Shown here in pieces: positions 12,901-14,175 of a stretch of DNA of 14,175 nucleotides. The stretch comes from an uncultured Bacilli bacterium. GTDB lineage: Bacteria; Bacillota_I; Bacilli_A; RF39; UBA660. How positions within the stretch are numbered: position 1 is the stretch's first letter; each line of letters starts with the position of its first letter. Position numbers and translations under genes: made by a program. The notes beneath the pieces were generated by a model that ran no database searches, was not told the origin of the DNA, and worked only from the letters and a program-made list of their open reading frames with translations. The DNA lies in assembly GCA_944359735.1 (NCBI GenBank), contig CALVTA010000027.1, positions 1 to 14,175 of the forward strand. Direction: 5' to 3'.

Positions 12901-13857
12901 TCAAAAAAACAACATATATACATAATAAAGTACAAAAACTAAAAGCATAACAACACCTTCTTTTTTACTTACCTCTCTTTCACTTCTTGCAAATATAAAT
13001 AAAAGAAAGGAAGATAAGAAAACTGCTAATATATCAATAAAACCAAAACCTTCTAATATAATATCTCCATAAATAAGAATTGGCAAACCTAAAACTATAC
13101 AAATATTAAAAATATTAGTACCAATAATATTTCCAATAGCCATATCAAACTCACCTTTTCTAGCACTTGTTACTGTCATAATCATCTCAGGTAAGCTTGT
13201 TCCTATTACAATAGCAGTCATAGTAATTGCTTTCTCACTTATATTCAAAGCAGAAGCAATCGCTTTAGCAGAGTCTACAATCATCTCACTACTATAAACT
13301 ATTAAGATAATTGTAACAACTAAAAGTAAACAAGACATAATAGCAGAATACTTACTTATCTCTTGTTCTTCATCTTTTTTATTTTTTTTAAATAACATTC
13401 CCACTAAATAAAGGACAAACATAGAAAATAATAAGATTAAAATAAAGCTATCATTTCTTGAAAAAGTATTTGGTGTTAAAGGATTAAATACTGCATCAAG
13501 CATTAAAAAAGAAAAAGCTGTAGTAACAATAAAAAGTAAAGGTAATTCTTTTTTTACAGTAGCATGTCTTACTTTAATAGGTCTTAAAAAACTAGCAAGT
13601 CCTATAATTAAGAAAACATTTACAATACAACTACCTACAACATTTGCAAAAGCCATAACTCCATCACCATTTGCAACACTTCTAAAAGATATAGCAACTT
13701 CAGGAGTACAAGTTCCAAATGATACTATTGTTAAAGCAATTAACATCTTAGGTACTCTTAACTTTAAAGCCAAAGATGAAGCTGCATCTACTAAAATATC
13801 TGATGATTTAATGATTATTACAAACCCAACTAATAAAATTATTATATCCAAAAGCAT
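12901..13857 (-). CDS. CaCA-family cation/Ca2+ antiporter (YrbG-like)
   Basis: A 318-residue integral membrane protein with about ten membrane spans in two homologous halves, exchanging Na+ or H+ for Ca2+ across the cell membrane. The alpha repeats are clear: first half GTCTPE (48-53) and ANVVGSCIVN (71-80), second half GTSLPE (219-224) and GNIIGTNIFN (242-251). The two glutamates (E53 and E224) that coordinate the ion are present. The first repeat departs from the consensus GN-x-x-GSN: Gly71 is Ala and the following Asn is Cys77. A charged cytoplasmic loop (KKNKKDEEQE, about 157-166) separates the halves, as in prokaryotic members. ATG at 13857 follows AAGTGATG. It is a single-gene transcript with its own promoter; no strong terminator is visible before ftsK. 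Ion selectivity cannot be told. Confidence 0.92.
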   Translation of the reverse strand: MLLDIIILLVGFVIIIKSSDILVDAASSLALKLRVPKMLIALTIVSFGTCTPEVAISFRSVANGDGVMAFANVVGSCIVNVFLIIGLASFLRPIKVRHATVKKELPLLFIVTTAFSFLMLDAVFNPLTPNTFSRNDSFILILLFSMFVLYLVGMLFKKNKKDEEQEISKYSAIMSCLLLVVTIILIVYSSEMIVDSAKAIASALNISEKAITMTAIVIGTSLPEMIMTVTSARKGEFDMAIGNIIGTNIFNICIVLGLPILIYGDIILEGFGFIDILAVFLSSFLLFIFARSEREVSKKEGVVMLLVFVLYYVYMLFF

Positions 13858-13885
13858 GTCATCACTTCTTTCTATCTTTAATAAT

Positions 13886-13914
13886 AGTATAATTTATTTT
13901 AATCTATCTTACAA
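13886..13914 (-). promoter_or_regulatory. Promoter of the CaCA antiporter gene
   Basis: The -35 box TTGTAA (13909-13914) and -10 box TATACT (13886-13891) are 17 bases apart. The start would be near 13879, about 22 bases before the ATG. Confidence 0.65.
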
Positions 13915-13996
13915 ACAAAAGAGATTAACTTTACACTTATATTATTAGCAGAAAAAAGTATTTTACTAAAAAAGAGTAATGCTTTAATACACTACC

Positions 13997-14095
13997 CTAT
14001 CTAGTTAATATTTTATTTTCATCATTAAATTCATCTATTAAATAATTAAAATAATGATTATAAACAAAACGTTTAAATCCTAAAGTTTTGTTTAT
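13997..14095 (-). pseudogene. Possible tnpB N-terminal fragment next to the intron
   Basis: On the minus strand, an open stretch of 32 codons (INKTLGFKRFVYNHYF, then NYLIDEFNDENKILTR) ends at TAG 13997-13999. The piece resembles, by memory only, the N-terminal part of IS605/IS607-type TnpB proteins, where a Lys/Thr-x-Gly-x-x-Arg-Phe-Val-Tyr-Asn-x-x-Leu motif is usual. It is closed by stops at both ends (TAA at 14096-14098) and the continuation beyond TAG does not look like TnpB, so only a relic remains. A group II intron ends about 15 bases upstream. It could be chance similarity. The rest of 13915-13996 shows no gene. Confidence 0.35.
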
Positions 14096-14109
14096 TTATT
14101 GGATATAAT

Positions 14110-14175
14110 ATTGAGTAGAAATATAGATTACTCTATATAACCCTCACAAATCCGTACGTGCGGCTTGTCCGCATA
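14110..14175 (-). mobile_element. Group II intron, 3' end: domains V and VI (partial)
   Basis: Read on the minus strand from the window edge. UA-UGCGG, loop ACAAG, CCGCA, a two-base CG bulge and UACGG reproduce the upper and lower stems and the diagnostic bulge of domain V. The 5' strand of the lower stem is cut off by the window end. GTGAGGG then links to a domain VI hairpin (ATATAGA and TCTATAT, plus-strand 14121-14138), and the RNA ends TTCTACTCAAT, the typical group II 3' end. The exact 3' splice point is uncertain by 1-3 bases. Orientation matches the 5' fragment at 1-72, so the two probably belong to copies of one intron family. Confidence 0.82.

Noticed and set aside
14050..14095. Hairpin AAACAAAAC...GTTTTGTTT as a terminator
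   Set aside because: The 9-bp stem is all A/T except for two pairs, lies within the possible tnpB scrap and has no T tract in a useful orientation.
1..14175. CRISPR array, tRNA or rRNA genes
   Set aside because: I saw no regularly spaced direct repeats, no tRNA-like cloverleaf with a T-arm motif, and no rRNA sequence. The only GC-rich patches are the intron ends.

Overview
The window is very AT-rich, uses the standard bacterial code (TGA serves as a stop and TGG encodes Trp), has clear Shine-Dalgarno sites and sigma-A-type promoters, and has tightly packed genes. This suggests a low-GC Bacillota or Mycoplasmatota-type bacterium. A superoxide reductase points to an anaerobe, probably host-associated; that last part is inference. 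Almost everything is encoded on the minus strand, so the genes below are listed in transcription order, from right to left.

Right part (14175 to 10500): the 3' end of a group II intron (domains V and VI) is followed by a possible tnpB scrap. Next come a CaCA-type cation/Ca2+ antiporter with its own promoter and an FtsK/SpoIIIE DNA translocase with its own promoter and terminator.

Central operon (10437 to 5735): two U32 proteins (YrrN/YrrO-like, the tRNA U34 hydroxylation family), two small unknown proteins that share short motifs, a dGTPase-type HD phosphohydrolase, and a FolD-like protein whose catalytic motifs are eroded. Immediately downstream, a promoter that overlaps the end of folD drives a superoxide reductase plus an AraC-family regulator (5691 to 4523). 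That pair ends in a strong terminator.

Accessory island (about 4500 to 1680): this is the most unusual part. A 0.3-kb locus encodes a 26-residue hydrophobic peptide. Its mRNA would begin at one arm of a long inverted repeat and carry the other arm near its 3' end. Its Shine-Dalgarno site lies in a perfect hairpin, and a convergent short RNA would overlap its 3' UTR. This is the architecture of a type I toxin-antitoxin system. Downstream lies a module with a HerA/VirD4-like AAA+ ATPase, apparently split from its N-terminal 66 residues by a -1 shift at a T run. It overlaps (ATGA) a Ser/Asn/Cys-rich hexapeptide-periodic protein that is also broken by a -1 shift at an A run.

Left part (1500 to 1): greA with its own promoter and leader hairpin, a convergent plus-strand gene for a small Gly/Asn/Tyr/Pro-rich protein, a membrane-anchored thioredoxin-fold-like protein, and its terminator. 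Immediately after that terminator is the 5' end of a second group II intron copy running off the window. If the window is a whole contig, both ends are broken inside copies of the same repeat.

YrrN/YrrO, dGTPase, FolD, FtsK and GreA are housekeeping functions. As I recall, B. subtilis has yrrN-yrrO-udk-greA in one neighbourhood, so the SOR pair and the 3-kb accessory island may interrupt an old gene neighbourhood here.
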